Part shown: positions 24,113 through 35,595 of the stretch, piece by piece
Layout of the letters: every line of letters starts with the position of its first letter
How positions within the stretch are numbered: position 1 is the stretch's first letter
DNA from: Artemisia argyi
Taxonomy: Eukaryota > Streptophyta > Magnoliopsida > Asterales > Asteraceae
Length of the DNA stretch: 64,000 bases
Assembly: GCA_030686995.1 (NCBI GenBank)
Contig: CM060695.1
Coordinates: 95,847,371-95,911,370, forward strand
Direction of reading: 5' to 3'
Program-made: the position numbers and the translations under genes
The notes under the pieces: model-generated
What the model saw: only the letters and a program-made list of their open reading frames with translations
Databases searched by the model: none
What the model was told of the DNA's origin: nothing

Positions 24113-24358
24113 GACCCGTGCGAATTTAATCAGTTACTCAACAACATAATTTGTGCATCGCACGGGTCCAAAACTGTGTGCAACACAATAAACCCAAACA
24201 ATGGTAAATCTACCTAAAATTAACAAAATCCTACCGAGACGGCCCAAGTTATACATTGTTGTATATTTTAGCCTCACCATCACGGTAACAACTCAACAAT
24301 TTACTCAAATATTACGCAATCAACAATTATATACAATTTGTGCAACGCACGGGTTCGT
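24113..24358. repeat. Cluster of CCCGTGC hairpin remnants, Helitron-like
   Basis: GACCCGTGCGA (24113-24123) and TCGCACGGGTC (24158-24168) are an exact 11-bp inverted pair. ATTTGTGCAACGCACGGGT recurs near 24336-24354. These resemble the 3' hairpins of Helitrons, but no CTAG end is seen next to them. Confidence 0.35.
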
Positions 24359-24746
24359 CATGCCTCGTTATAAGTATAAAAGAGACTTGTAATAAATGTA
24401 ATTGTATAAAATTGGATATAAGGGCTTTTAGAATGTATTAGGAAAACCAATTATGAAATGGCCCAAGTCCATCACAAGCCCAAGTCTAGTCCATCTCAAG
24501 GCCCTTGACGCCCAACCGTCCAATATAGGACGTATATATACTCTCACTAAATAAGATTACACCATCTTTCTCTTTCTAAGTTCTTTTCTTATATTTCTCT
24601 ATAAAAACGCCTCATATAATCATCTATTTGTGTTCTTGATACTTAGTTGGGATCCTACAAAAGTCTATGTTTGTGACCGTGATTTCTTCTTGGGAGAGAT
24701 TATAGAGAAGGATTAGAGACCAGATCATAGAAGCAATATTTTGCTT
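24359..24746. other. AT-rich DNA resembling an LTR or promoter leader
   Basis: GGCCCAAGTCC-type blocks are followed by ATATATACTCTC and a CT-rich leader (24530-24600), like the block at 18240-18460. No gene. Confidence 0.25.
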
Positions 24747-24827
24747 AGGACCAAAGTGAGGAACAAAGACAAGATTTGTATAGACTATAGAGAATTGAAT
24801 AAACCGTCTTTGAAATCGTTTATATAG
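24747..24827 (+). pseudogene. Short gypsy reverse-transcriptase fragment
   Basis: The frame from 24747 reads VRNKDKICIDYRELNKPS and stops at TAG 24825-24827. The CIDYRELNK block is a hallmark of Ty3/gypsy reverse transcriptase (start of the catalytic palm). Only about 26 residues survive, and no LTR or other domain is attached. Confidence 0.7.
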
Positions 24828-25345
24828 GATTGTTCATGACAAAATGTTTTCGTACAAGTGTCAGACTTTAATTTTTGTAAGCTGGACCATTTCATTTTGG
24901 TTACATTTCGATCATAGTTACCGCCAACGCATACGACATAACAACTTTGCAAAATTGGTACTAGGTATTATCTTTTTGTTTTGTGTTAGATGATCCAAAG
25001 ATATATGGTATTTTGTTTAATAGAATAAATTTATTTATTTTTCTTCTAATTCTTCTATTTCTTCCAGCTCTTTGACCACACATATTTCATAATTTTATAT
25101 GTTAACTGATGCAAAGTTTGTTTGAACCTTCTATTGAAAGTTTGAAATTGGTACTCTTATCTTACGTTAACCAAACATATAAAGCTAAATAAAAGAACAA
25201 ATGATTTTCGGTATGGACAAGGAAGAAAATAGAGGACGTTAACAAAAACTAGAGTTAAACATGTAAAGTTAAACATATAACTGAAGTCAAGCACGTAATC
25301 TTATATCTTTCTTCAAACTAATATTATCAAATTAATTTTAAAAAG
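24828..25345. other. AT-rich DNA without recognisable content
   Basis: No ORF, repeat or motif that I can support. Confidence 0.4.
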
Positions 25346-25373
25346 CCCGTGTATTACGCGGGTATTATGCTAG
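25346..25373 (+). mobile_element. Helitron 3' terminus (plus orientation)
   Basis: Hairpin CCCGTGTATTACGCGGG followed by TATTATG and CTAG (25370-25373). The next base is C rather than the usual T. Confidence 0.5.
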
Positions 25374-25415
25374 CATGTCACTTATTAGTTATTACGGTCT
25401 TAAGCTAGTATGTTA

Positions 25416-25670
25416 CTACCCCCGTCCCAAAATTATTGTCCCTTATTGACTTTTTCGGTCTTTACTTTTCAACTTTGACCTTAAGTATTTTTGTTTATAT
25501 TACATAATATTTGATACAAAATATATGAACGGATTGAGTTTTAAATGTATTTTCATTTGGTATAATTTTTATCAAAAATTGTATAACACAAACAAAAATA
25601 TTTATAGTCAAAGTTGAGAAAGAAAGACCGAAAAAGTCAATAGGGGACAATAATTTTGGGACGGATGGAG
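25416..25670. mobile_element. Stowaway MITE (Tc1/mariner), 255 bp
   Basis: Terminal inverted repeats CTACCCCCGTCCCAAAATTA and (reverse strand) CTCCATCCGTCCCAAAATTA, flanked by TA on each side (25414-25415 and 25671-25672). The arms extend inward (GACTTTTTCGGTCTTT and its complement), so the element can fold into one hairpin. Non-coding and mobilised in trans. Confidence 0.93.
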
Positions 25671-26411
25671 TACTTATTACGCAGTTCTAAAAAAACATTG
25701 ACCACTAAATATAGAATCTAGAGCTTGTATACATTATTCATATGTTTATTTTATGTTTTACTTGTCATTTTATTTTTTTATATGTGTTGAACTAATTTTT
25801 TTGCTATTTTATTTGGCCAACTTTTATTTTGCGTCACTTATATGTTTTTTTTTTTTTTTGCCTCTTCCGGGTAATAGAAATGTTAATAAATTGAAAAGCA
25901 AAAAAAGTCACAAAATACACACAAGTGACACAAAATGCAAGTTGGGTAAAATAAATTAATTTGATATATATAAAAGAAGAGAAATGCTAGACCCACTCAC
26001 AAAATCAACACAAAAAATCACCAATCACCCGCTGACACGTCAGTAAGTGAATTTTTTGTGTGAATTTTATGAATGAATCTAGCATTGCTCATAAAAGTAA
26101 AATACATATTTCATTATCTGTTTTTTTTTATAGATTCATGTCATGGCACTCTCTGATCATAAAAAGCCTCTGAATTACATGCATACTATCATTCGGCTTC
26201 CAATAATTCTAATTTATTGATTATCGTTTAAATTAACATAAATAAAATAAAGAAACTCTAACCTTTTGTTCATAAAAACGATGATAAGTAAAGTTCCGAC
26301 TGAGATGTGTTTTGTTAAACAAAATTGTCCTGGTTAATTAGCCCACTCCTTAGCAGTCCAAAGCAGTCCAAAACAAGAGGAAACGAATTTGTAACATGTC
26401 ATCCGGTTAAC
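25671..26411. other. AT-rich DNA
   Basis: No gene supported. GCTAGACCCACTCACAAAATC near 25985 and its inverse near 26060-26090 (GAATGAATCTAGCATT) suggest another small foldback element, but the ends are unclear. Confidence 0.3.
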
Positions 26412-26947
26412 TAGGGGTGTTCATCGGTTCGGTTCTCGGTTAATCGGTTTAATCGGTTCGGGTTGTTCGGTTAAAATTTTTTTTGGTCATAACCGAAAAC
26501 CGAACCGAACCGAAAATATCTATAACCGAACCGAACCGAGAAACGAACCGAAGTTCGGTTCGGTTATGGGTCAAAACCGAAAACCGAAATTTGTACTTGA
26601 ATTACATTATTTATATTTTTTTTAAATTTAATTATATATATTTTTCGCAAAAAAAAAATATTTCAAGCATAAAAAAGTATTTTTTATATTAGTATAAAAT
26701 TTTAATGGATATTTTATATATATAAAATAATATAAATATATAAAAAAATATATATATATTTATATAAATTCGGTTTTCGGTTCAGATAGCCAAACCCATA
26801 ACCAAACCGAAAACCAAATTTTTAATTCGGTTCAGTTCAATTTTAACAAGTTCGGTTCGGTTATATGTTCGGTTCGGTTTTTTTTTTCAATTCGGTTTGG
26901 TTCAGTTTTCGGTTTATTCGGTTTATTACCCGACCCATGAACACCTA
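26412..26947. mobile_element. CGGTT-rich foldback MITE, 536 bp
   Basis: Ends TAGGGGTGTTCAT (26412-26424) and ATGAACACCTA (26937-26947) are inverted repeats. Inside, CGGTT/AACCG units dominate both arms, so the arms pair extensively around an AT-rich centre. Superfamily not determined. The 69-residue ORF inside is a by-product of the repeats. Confidence 0.65.
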
Positions 26948-26987
26948 TTGGTTATTACTCAAAGCATTTTACCTCTTTTATGAATAA

Positions 26988-27020
26988 CTAGAACGGTACC
27001 CAAGTAATACGACGGCGGGT
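26988..27020 (-). mobile_element. Helitron 3' terminus (minus orientation)
   Basis: Reverse strand: hairpin arms ACCCGCC and TTGGGT, then ACCGTT and CTAG (26988-26991), then T. Same terminal family as 5247 and 27065. Confidence 0.55.
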
Positions 27021-27064
27021 ACCATTTGATTAAATTTTGTGAGAAGCAAATATTTTTCATTATA

Positions 27065-27097
27065 CTAGAACGGTACTCGCGTAATGCGGCGGCGGGT
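27065..27097 (-). mobile_element. Second Helitron 3' terminus (minus orientation)
   Basis: Reverse strand: ACCCGCCGCCGCATTACGCG hairpin, GTACCGTT, CTAG (27065-27068), then T. It lies 77 bp from the previous one in the same orientation. Confidence 0.6.
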
Positions 27098-27299
27098 ACC
27101 TGTGACTATATTTTTCGTTATTCGGTAATTCGGTTACACATTTAGTTGTCTTTATGATTTATAAGTAGAGATAGTAGAGATGGTTAAGCCAAATAATTTT
27201 AGTTTGAACAACCAACCTGTTTCGTAACAACTTTCTATTGCTTCCTAACCAACTTCCTAACTAACATGCTTCTTAACCAATTAATTTTGAAATCCTTTC

Positions 27300-27575
27300 A
27301 TAATAAGCAAGTAAAAGTCTGAATTTTAAGCATTTCTAATTATAGAATAGTCCCAAATGCATTATATAGTAGTATAAATATAGATAATAGAATATTACTC
27401 TCAGATGTTGTTATTAATTCTGTTATTTCTGTTAAGTTTGTTGTAATTCTGTTATGGTTAGAATGAGTGTTTGCCCTAATTGGGATTATTCTATAATTAG
27501 CAAGTTTAATTCTGAATTTTTAAGCTTTGCTAATTATAAAATAGTTCCAAATGCATTATAATGTAGTATAGATGA
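27300..27575 (+). repeat. Two imperfect direct repeats of about 85 bp
   Basis: The copy near 27303-27388 and the copy near 27490-27572 share TAAGC(A/T)TT, CTAATTATA, AATAGT and CCAAATGCATTATA. The end block also occurs beside the Harbinger end at 2880 (AAATGCATTATAATGTAG), so this is probably a common short transposon or a favoured target. Confidence 0.55.
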
Positions 27576-27648
27576 GTCATGGTGCTAAAGTGTGTTGCTC
27601 CTTTAGGCTTTTTGTGCCTTCAAACGATCACTGATAAAACAAAAAATT

Positions 27649-27903
27649 ATGCAAGGTGCATCAAGTTCATCTGCACTAAGAGTTGTTGAGCCACAACAAC
27701 AGCAACCTCATCTTAATCACTTTCAGCTAAGTTTTGAGAAAAATGTGAAACCTGCTGATGATGGCTGGAACTCTGAGGAAGAGCTGGAGCTGAGCAGGTT
27801 GGAAGCTCAGATCGAACAAGAGAGGTTTGCGAGCTTTGATCCTTACAACGATGGTTACGACTCCAACAACTCTCAAACCTGGGATCACCCAGATTATAAT
27901 TGA
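27649..27903 (+). CDS. Small acidic hypothetical protein, 84 aa
   Basis: MQGASSSSALRVVEPQQQQ, then a Glu-rich helix (WNSEEELELSRLEAQIEQER) and NDGYDSNNSQTWD. I do not recognise the family. Codon use and amphipathic composition look coding. The 3' flank (TTATGTAACGTTTATG then GTTACGTTTGTG) is related to the 3' flank of the Harbinger ORF1 remnant 260 bp downstream, which suggests that both belong to one decayed element or a duplicated gene end. Confidence 0.4.
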   Translation: MQGASSSSALRVVEPQQQQPHLNHFQLSFEKNVKPADDGWNSEEELELSRLEAQIEQERFASFDPYNDGYDSNNSQTWDHPDYN

Positions 27904-28164
27904 AGTTTTAGTTTTTAATTTAGTATTGTAATGTTTTAATTTCTTATCGTTTTGCATTTATGTTTATGTAACGTTTATGTTTTTATTAATAAAAAAGTTA
28001 CGTTTGTGTTAAAAGATCTCGCCTTCTATTTGATTTTTGAATTTAAAATGTATCCCGCCTTCTTTTTGAATTTTGAATTTAAAAATATTATGCTTCTTAT
28101 ATTATCCCCTATAAATAACACACCATACAATACTTTTCTTCACACACTCCTAAAGCATTTCACA

Positions 28165-28527
28165 ATGAATAATCGTTGGTCAATGGAAGAAGAATACTTG
28201 CTAGCTAACGTATAGCTTGAAGTTCACGATCCCAGAGACCTTGTGAATGGACATTCTTTTTGGAATGAAGTTACACAAAGGTTCAACGATCAGACTGATG
28301 GTGAGCACCGTAATAAAAATAGTATTACGGCTCAATGGAATAGAATCAACCTTGAATGTCGTAGATATAATGCTATTTACAAAGAGTTGCAGCGTACAAG
28401 TCAAGACCCTTATCGTCTAAAAAATGCAAACCGAATTTATCATGAACGCCATGGGAGAGGGATAAATTATCAACATGTGTGGTTCATTCTGAGAAACATA
28501 GATGCATGGGACAGAGACGATGAGTAA
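28165..28527 (+). pseudogene. Harbinger-associated SANT/Myb-like ORF1 with an in-frame stop
   Basis: Reads MNNRWSMEEEYLLANV, then TAG (28213-28215), and continues in the same frame LEVHDPRDLVNGHSFW, SITAQWNRINLECRRYNAIY and QHVWFILRN to a stop at 28527. This is the trihelix/SANT-type domain annotated in plants as 'glutathione S-transferase T3-like' or NAM-associated, which accompanies PIF/Harbinger transposases. The stop sits where this family usually has Trp-Leu/Val. No transposase gene is beside it. Confidence 0.7.
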
Positions 28528-29062
28528 TGGCATTTTATGTTAAGTATTTCCGTATCGTGTTTTATTTGTTTTCCGTATCGTGTTTTATCATGTAATGTTT
28601 ACGTTTAATTTTTAGTTGTTTAATTCCGTATCGTTTCGTTTATGTAATGTTTACGTTTTATTAATCAAATTTGTGTTTGTGTTAAAAAATATATTTAAAA
28701 AAAAATAAATAAATAAAGGAAGATGATGCAATATGGGTTATCACTGTGATGAGAGAGGTGAATATGAGTTGAGAAAAGAGAAAGCTGAGGTGGCAGCCGA
28801 AAAGATGATGCAATATAGGTCACCACTATCACAAGCCTTAACCATCTATTCATTTTACTACAAATTAAATTACTAAATGTCAAGCTTTAAAAAGTTAATC
28901 TGTCTTGTTTTCATTATATACACAATCATTAGAGTTAGTTTTGGTTACCTACTCTCTAAACCATTGTGCACGATTAATCTTGGATGAATCAAATCCTAAG
29001 GTCTCATGACACATATACACATACACATTAAGTCATTCATACATATAAACCTTCATAGTTCA
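28528..29062. other. Gene-free flank with short repeats
   Basis: CCGTATCGTGTTTTAT is repeated at 28549 and 28572. GATGATGCAATAT occurs at 28722 and 28804, with related sequence behind each. No coding region. Confidence 0.4.
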
Positions 29063-29094
29063 CTAGTAGAGTATCCGTGCATTGCGACGACAGG
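29063..29094 (-). mobile_element. Helitron 3' terminus (minus orientation), cut by the Tat element
   Basis: Reverse strand: hairpin ACCTGTCGTCGCAATGCACGG, ATACTCTA, CTAG (29063-29066). The Tat retrotransposon duplicated GGTAC (29093-29097), so the rest of this Helitron should resume at 39740. Confidence 0.5.
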
Positions 29095-29097
29095 TAC

Positions 29098-29586
29098 TGT
29101 TGATACAAAAGTTGGACGTTCCTTGTTTGTGTTCCTGTTCTCGTATCAATTAGATCTTAATGCTTAAGACCTGCGCACTAAGAAAGCAAACAACACCGTT
29201 AGGCTTATCGTGGGATTGTCTCCCACGATTATCCTCCGGCGTGAGAGTAAGTAATCGGTTTTAGGGTTATAGTGAAGAGTTAGGGTTTTTAGATTATACC
29301 TCAATGAGAGCCGTGATATTCTTTATATAGACACGAAATCTTTGTTGGTTTCGTGTTCCTTACTCTTCGGCGTATCTCACCTTATCCGGTCTATTGATCT
29401 TTATCCTATAAATAAAAGATCATTATCAAGACCATAAATAATATATTTGAGTTTGGGCTTTCGTGAGCCTAAATCGTTATTATGATAGCCCAAATCATTA
29501 TTATGATAGCCCACACGTGATGGGCTTGGGCATTAGTAGTGTCCATTGGTCGGGTTCATGACCCGGGTGCGGACTATACGTCATCA
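29098..29586 (-). repeat. 3' LTR of the Tat element
   Basis: On the minus strand it begins TGATGACG and ends GTATCAACA. Same length as its partner; differences are scattered and mostly C/T or G/A. Confidence 0.92.
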
Positions 29587-29842
29587 TGTCCCCCCAGTCT
29601 AGTATGCGCAGGGTGCAACCGCGTATGCTAGACTAACAACTATAGCGGAAAGCGTGGTGGGGAAGCTTCAAGTATTTCCCGCCAAAAGGAAATATACGGT
29701 GTATCTAGTCCAAATGAGTCCCAAGTATTCCTCGGAAATCATGAGAAGGTGGGTGAAAAAGTGTTGTACCTGTTGATTTCCCAGCCACACGATTAGAAGT
29801 AGTGGGATCCATATGTCAAGCATCCAAGGCCATGGGTAACCC

Positions 29843-29850
29843 TATATAAA
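29843..29850 (+). promoter_or_regulatory. TATA box of the antisense gene
   Basis: TATATAAA within CCCTATATAAAGGG lies 146 bp before the ATG of the antisense gene, with a pyrimidine-rich start region (CCCCTTTTTCACTG) about 30 bp behind it. This fits a plant pol II promoter reading opposite to the retrotransposon. Confidence 0.55.
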
Positions 29851-29995
29851 GGGTATCCCCTTTTTCACTGTGATTATCATAGTTAAATCTCCATTTCCGC
29901 CATTGTTAAAATCTTCAAATACCCATCAAGAAATCAGCTTTATAATAAGGTAATAGCGCGTGCGTATCTTGACACCATCAAGTTTTATTTCAAAA

Positions 29996-31245
29996 ATGGT
30001 TCGCTAGTTGTCGTATTTTGCCTCCGATATAACCGAGGATGAACTCCGTCAGTTCACCTCGGATTACTATATTCCCCTCGCGTTGCATCCGGTAGTACCG
30101 GTGGCGACCGCATCTATTGCTGACTTCCCTGAGGGAAAGGTAGGGGTATACACGCGCTTTTTCGAATTTGCGAATCAGCGCGTGCCCATTTCACTATTCT
30201 TGAGCGACGTGCTCAATTTTTATCGCCTTCACGTATCCCAGCTGCACTATATAGGCACGGCGAAGATAACCAATTTTGAAGTAAACTGTCGTTTACTGGC
30301 CATTAACCCCACCATCAATCTCTTCCGCGTGTTTTATCACATAACGTGGTCAAACGGGTGGGTGTCCTTTTCCAAGCGCGCAGGGTGCCTTCAATGCTAG
30401 ACGGAAAAGTTAGACGCACTTAGGAACTGGAGGGAGAAGTTTTTCTGGGTGGATGATAAAGTGTTCCCCTAGATCTTTGAGTTCTATACCCAGGGGACGT
30501 TACCAAAGGATGAGCGCCCATACCCCTGGACGTACAACACAGATGATGCGGAGACAATAAATGCCAACCGCATCCCCATCAACTCTTACTCAGAAGAGTT
30601 TTTGGTGCACATGGGGATTAGTCGCAACTACTTTCAAGGCGCTGACGAGGTGCCAACTTTTCTGGATGAGGATAACCGGGGTGGGTGCTTGTCCTTCCTT
30701 TCCTTCGCATCTGTAGTGTAAGCATTCTTTTATATTGCAACTATATGTAACACCATTTTGTTTGTTGTTTGTTATTTGTTGCGCAGAGATGGACTTGTTT
30801 ATCATGGTGAAGCTAGCGAAGCCCACACATGTAACCATGGGGGTGCGTCCTTTGAAGGAGGGTGAGACACCAATTTTGGAAGCCACATCAGGACGCATCA
30901 TGGAGTATGCGCAGGAGGAACCGGCAAACGTCGCCCAACCACTATTGGAGGCGACCCCCGTGCGAAGTGTTCCTTCTTAGGAAGTTCAATCCCCAGAGCC
31001 TTCGCGCACTGATTCTTCAGAGGGTATGGGGATCTTTATGATGATAGCGATCCGGAGGAGGTGAGCCAGGGAGTGAAGTGCAAGAAGGCTTCTGGCGATG
31101 GTGGCGCGGGCACATCCAAGCGAAGACGCCACATTATTACTGTGGATGTGTCATCAGATGAGGATGCGTCGCCATCCACCAATGCGCAGGAGACAGCTGA
31201 AACTCCTTCTCCCAAGTAAGTAATGAAAACTATGTCTTGTTTCTT

Positions 31246-31329
<84 letters not shown>

Positions 31330-32702
31330 ATGTGTGTATCCTTGATTTAATACCTTGACTTCTTGTCCTTTGCTTGCAGTGATGAAGTTGCAGGGGGTGA
31401 TGCAGCGTATATTGAGCAATCGCCACCTAAGGTGAGTCACTCGCAGGTGGAGGAGCCTTTGAAGGCATGCGAGGATGTGCCTACGGAGCAGCTGCTAGAG
31501 GAGCTTAGATTGGCTGCTGTGCACCAAGCTTCATTGGTTGCTTGGCTCAAGGCTAAGTATGCTGGTGAAGAGAGCAGCAATGCGCAGAAGGATGAGGAGA
31601 TTGCGCGACTGAAGGCGCAGCTGGCTAGTGCTTATGCTGCAGTGGAGTCAACAAATGCGCATTCCAAGAAGCTTGCTGATGAGAGGATATCATTGTTGGC
31701 CCAATTGAGCCATGAGCGTGCTGCTTTTGACTAGTACAAGTCCACCTGCCTATGGGGGCTGAAGTACATGGAGCAGAACAAGAGTAAACACTTGGCTTAA
31801 TTGGATGAGTTCCTCAAGGCTGTAGAGGATGCTTTGGAGAAACAAGAGGGTAAACTGCGTAAGCTTTGCATTTAATATGATGAGGAGCTGTACCCACACC
31901 TGGTATCTTCCATCGCTGAGCGCAGGTATCCTTTAATTCCTTTTGATTTCTTTGAATGTTTCAGACTTGCAGCATTTGATTTTCTTGAAATTATTGTCTA
32001 TAATGAGAATTGTGTTTTATTCGCAGGTGGCTGATCAGTCATGGTCTTCGCCTGGCTGCTATGGGCACATTAGAGTCCCAAGAAGTTGTAGAAGCCTTTG
32101 GGAACGTTGTGAAATGCGCTTTGGCACGTGGCAAGGCTGAAACTGTAGAGGAGTTACATGAGGGCAAAATGTTGACGGTGCCCCTCGCGGAAGTGCCCGG
32201 CTACAATGGTGATGCCTATGCGGAGCTTGTCGCTGCCATTGAGAAGATGAAGCTGTTAGAGTTTCCTCACATCGCTCAACTGGAGCGCGACCAGGATTAA
32301 CCCATAAGTGTCATTATGGAGGGGTTAACCTTGGCGAGACACGCAACAGAGGACGCAGAGGCTCAGCTTGACTACTTTTTGAAGCCTGATGAGTCGCAAC
32401 TACAGGTACCTATCTTTGTGCGTCCACGCGACATCCTGAACCCGTTTGCTCTTGAGAAAGAGATCTCTTTGAAGGCATCCTTGGAAGCCCATGCCACAAG
32501 ACTCGCAAGGAAGAAGGGTGTAAAGGGGAAAGCGATACTCTGTGGTGTTGGTGCAGCGCATATTCCTAGATCCGATGGGATTCCTGTCAGCGTGGCGACA
32601 GTGTCACCTGAGGATAGTAGTCTGCTGAAGAGGCTTAAGGAAGCTAGGGATGCGGCGTACAAAGTTGGTGGCTCAGAGCATAGACGCTTTCGTAGTATGT
32701 AG
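29996..32702 (+). pseudogene. Antisense gene of the Tat element: 'gypsy-type putative transposase' domain protein
   Basis: The gene runs opposite to gag-pol. Its exons, about 29996-30717, 30787-31215, 31380-31925 and 32027-32702, are bounded by GT..AG introns (the phase of the first is unclear). Exon 1 encodes the domain catalogued as 'Transposase (putative), gypsy type' (PF04195): GKVGVYTRFFEFANQRVP, FLSDVLNFYRLHVSQL, NPTINLFRVFYHI. Exon 2 is acidic and Ser-rich. Exon 3 is a long coiled coil (around 31490-31730). Exon 4 carries QLQVPIFVRPRDILNPF and a basic tail. Despite the name no transposase activity is established for this family. At least eight stops (TAG at 30005, 30398 and 30473 among them) and a frameshift near 31025 disable it. 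Coding fragments are still easily read, so decay is fairly recent. Confidence 0.75.
31251..31323. repeat. (CT)n then (AT)n microsatellite in an intron of the antisense gene
   Basis: (CT)14 at 31251-31278 is followed by (AT)n to 31323, inside the second intron (31216-31379). Confidence 0.9.
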
Positions 32703-33532
<830 letters not shown>

Positions 33533-34450
33533 TTAAAGATAGCATCTCTTGAGATTGCAAATATTCCATGTGCGTTGTAGCTCACGGCCATCCATATCAC
33601 GCAGCTTGTATGCGCCTTTGCCTAGTGTTTCTGTGACCTCATAGGGTCCGACCCACTTTGGTCCAAGCTTTCCTGTATCTTCTGCGTGGCTTGCATTATT
33701 AGCACGATATACAAAGTCGCCTGGTCTGAATGAGGTACTTCTGACTTTAGCATCATAGTATCCCTTCATCTTTGACTTAGCTCTTGCCTCACATATAGCT
33801 ACACGTTTGCGCCTTTCTTCCAGTAGATCTAAGTCTATATGTCGCTCGTCGTCATTGGTTGTGACATTAACTTCCGCCGTACGAATAGTTGGCATCCTAA
33901 TTTTAGTTGGTATGACAGCTTCTGTCCCATAGACAAGAGAGAATGGTGTATCTCCAGTGCTAACTTTGATTGTCGTGCGGTGCGCCCATAAAACATGCGA
34001 CGATTCATCCACCCATCTTCCTTTGTGTTTGTCAAGACGCGCTTTAATTCCTTTTCCCAAGCTACGATTCGCGCGCTCAACCAAACCATTGGTTTGTGGG
34101 TACTTAACTGACGCGAAGTGTTGTGTAATATTTAGTTGCGCGCACCAGTCTTTGAACGGGTTATCACAAAATTGTTTTCTGTTGTCCGAAATAATTTCTC
34201 TAGGTAGTCCAAAGCGGCATACAATGTTTTCCCAAATAAATCGTTTTACTTGGTTGCCTGTCATAGTTGCCACTGCTTTTGCCTCAATCCACTTAGTGAA
34301 GTATTTTATAGCCACAATGAGAAATTTCAATCCCCCTGCTGCGACAGGGAAGGGGCCTGCAATATCGATACCCCACTTGTAGAATGGCTATGGTGAAGTG
34401 ATAGGCGTTAGCTCTTGTTGTGGTTGGCGCGGGATGGGTCTATGGACCTG
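33533..34450 (-). pseudogene. Tat integrase
   Basis: Inserts the cDNA into the chromosome. On the minus strand: WGID (first catalytic Asp, near 34366), TKWIEAKAV, SDNRKQFCDNPFKDW (second Asp) and NGLVERANRSL (catalytic Glu), then the C-terminal stretch with FRPGDFVYR and KLGPKWVGPYEV, ending at a stop in 33533-33535. A TAG at about 34387 lies between the zinc-binding part and WGID, where the family usually has Trp. The zinc-binding part is readable at about 34450-34680 in other frames. The catalytic triad itself looks intact; no chromodomain is present, as expected for Tat. Confidence 0.85.
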
Positions 34451-34530
34451 GCAGTCGCTACATTTCTTTATCATGTCCCGCGCATCGCGATGCATAGTAG
34501 GCCAATAGTATCCTGACCACAAGGCTCGTG

Positions 34531-35595
34531 CTACAACAGACCGTGGTCCTGAGTGCATACTGCATGAACCAGCGTGGATCTCTCAGAGTACATAATCTGC
34601 CTGAAGAGGTCCAACGCATCAAAGCCATGGTTGTAGAAGGAACGTCGATATAGGATACCATCTCGAAGTTCAAACCTCTGCGCTGTGCACCGTATCCGTC
34701 GAGAGTCCTTCTGCTCCTGGGGTAATATACCCTTACCTATGAATTCGATGATAGGGGTCATCCATGTAGGATCCTGCTCTTCTATCACCGTGGATATCTC
34801 CATCTCTGAGATGGATTTGTTCTTCAAGGTTTCAACCAATACTTGTTTTGATAGGTGTGCAAAGCTTGTAGATACGATTTTGCTTAGTGCATCCGCTTTT
34901 CTGTTTTCCCCTCTAGAAACTTGTTTAATGGTGAACCTGTCAAAACTCTGGATTAGGGATTTGGTCTTGTCGAGGTATTGGATCATGTTATCCTCTTTAG
35001 CCACATATTCACCCAACACATGATTGACTACTAAACGGGAATTGACATTTGCTTCTAGGTTGCGTACACCCATTCGAGTTGCAATGCGTAATACAACAAT
35101 TAGGGCTTCATACTCTGCCTCATTGTTTGTGGCTGTGAATTCAAAACGCAGTGCATAAGTGAATTCCATTCCTTCTGGGCTGGTGAGGATAAGGCCTGCG
35201 TCTGCCCGTCCACGCACGAAGATCCGTCCGTGAATAGGATCCATGGTTCTTGTAGTTCTACTTTACTGCTTGAAGATGGAGCATCAGTATCTGGTTTCTC
35301 AATGATGAAGTCTGCCAGTATCTGTCCCTTAATCGCAGTGCGTGGTCTATAGGAGATGTTATGTTCCCCTAGCAACACGCTCCATTTTTGTAATCTTCCC
35401 GATGCGTCGGGTTTGGAGATCACTTGCTTGATAGGTTGGTCCGTGATCACTGCTATCGGGTGTGCTTGAAAGTATCTGCGCAGTCTTTTAGCTGCGAATA
35501 CTAAAGCCAGGACCAACTTTTCCATTGCGGTATAGTTAATCTTCGTCTTCTTTAGTGCTTTGCTTACAAAGTATACTGGTGTTTATACGGAGTTC
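34531..35595 (-). pseudogene. Tat dual RNase H region
   Basis: The first RNase H, adjoining the reverse transcriptase, is seen as EKLVLALVFAAKRLRRYF, VITDQPIKQVI and GQILADFI (35525-35300). A second, archaeal-type RNase H follows: WILFTDGSS (first Asp), a frameshift near 35240, NNEAEYEALI (Glu), then NVNSRLVVNHV, where an Asn (35041-35043) occupies the place of the usual third catalytic Asp, and ENRKADALSK. The duplicated RNase H is typical of Tat elements. The Asp-to-Asn change is a G-to-A type mutation and would be expected to kill this domain. Confidence 0.75.

Noticed and set aside
24113..24358. CRISPR-like array of repeats with spacers
   Set aside because: Only three imperfect copies, two inverted, in plant nuclear DNA; better explained as Helitron-type hairpin remnants.
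26483..26692. 69-codon ORF
   Set aside because: Translation of the CGGTT/AACCG repeat units of the foldback MITE.
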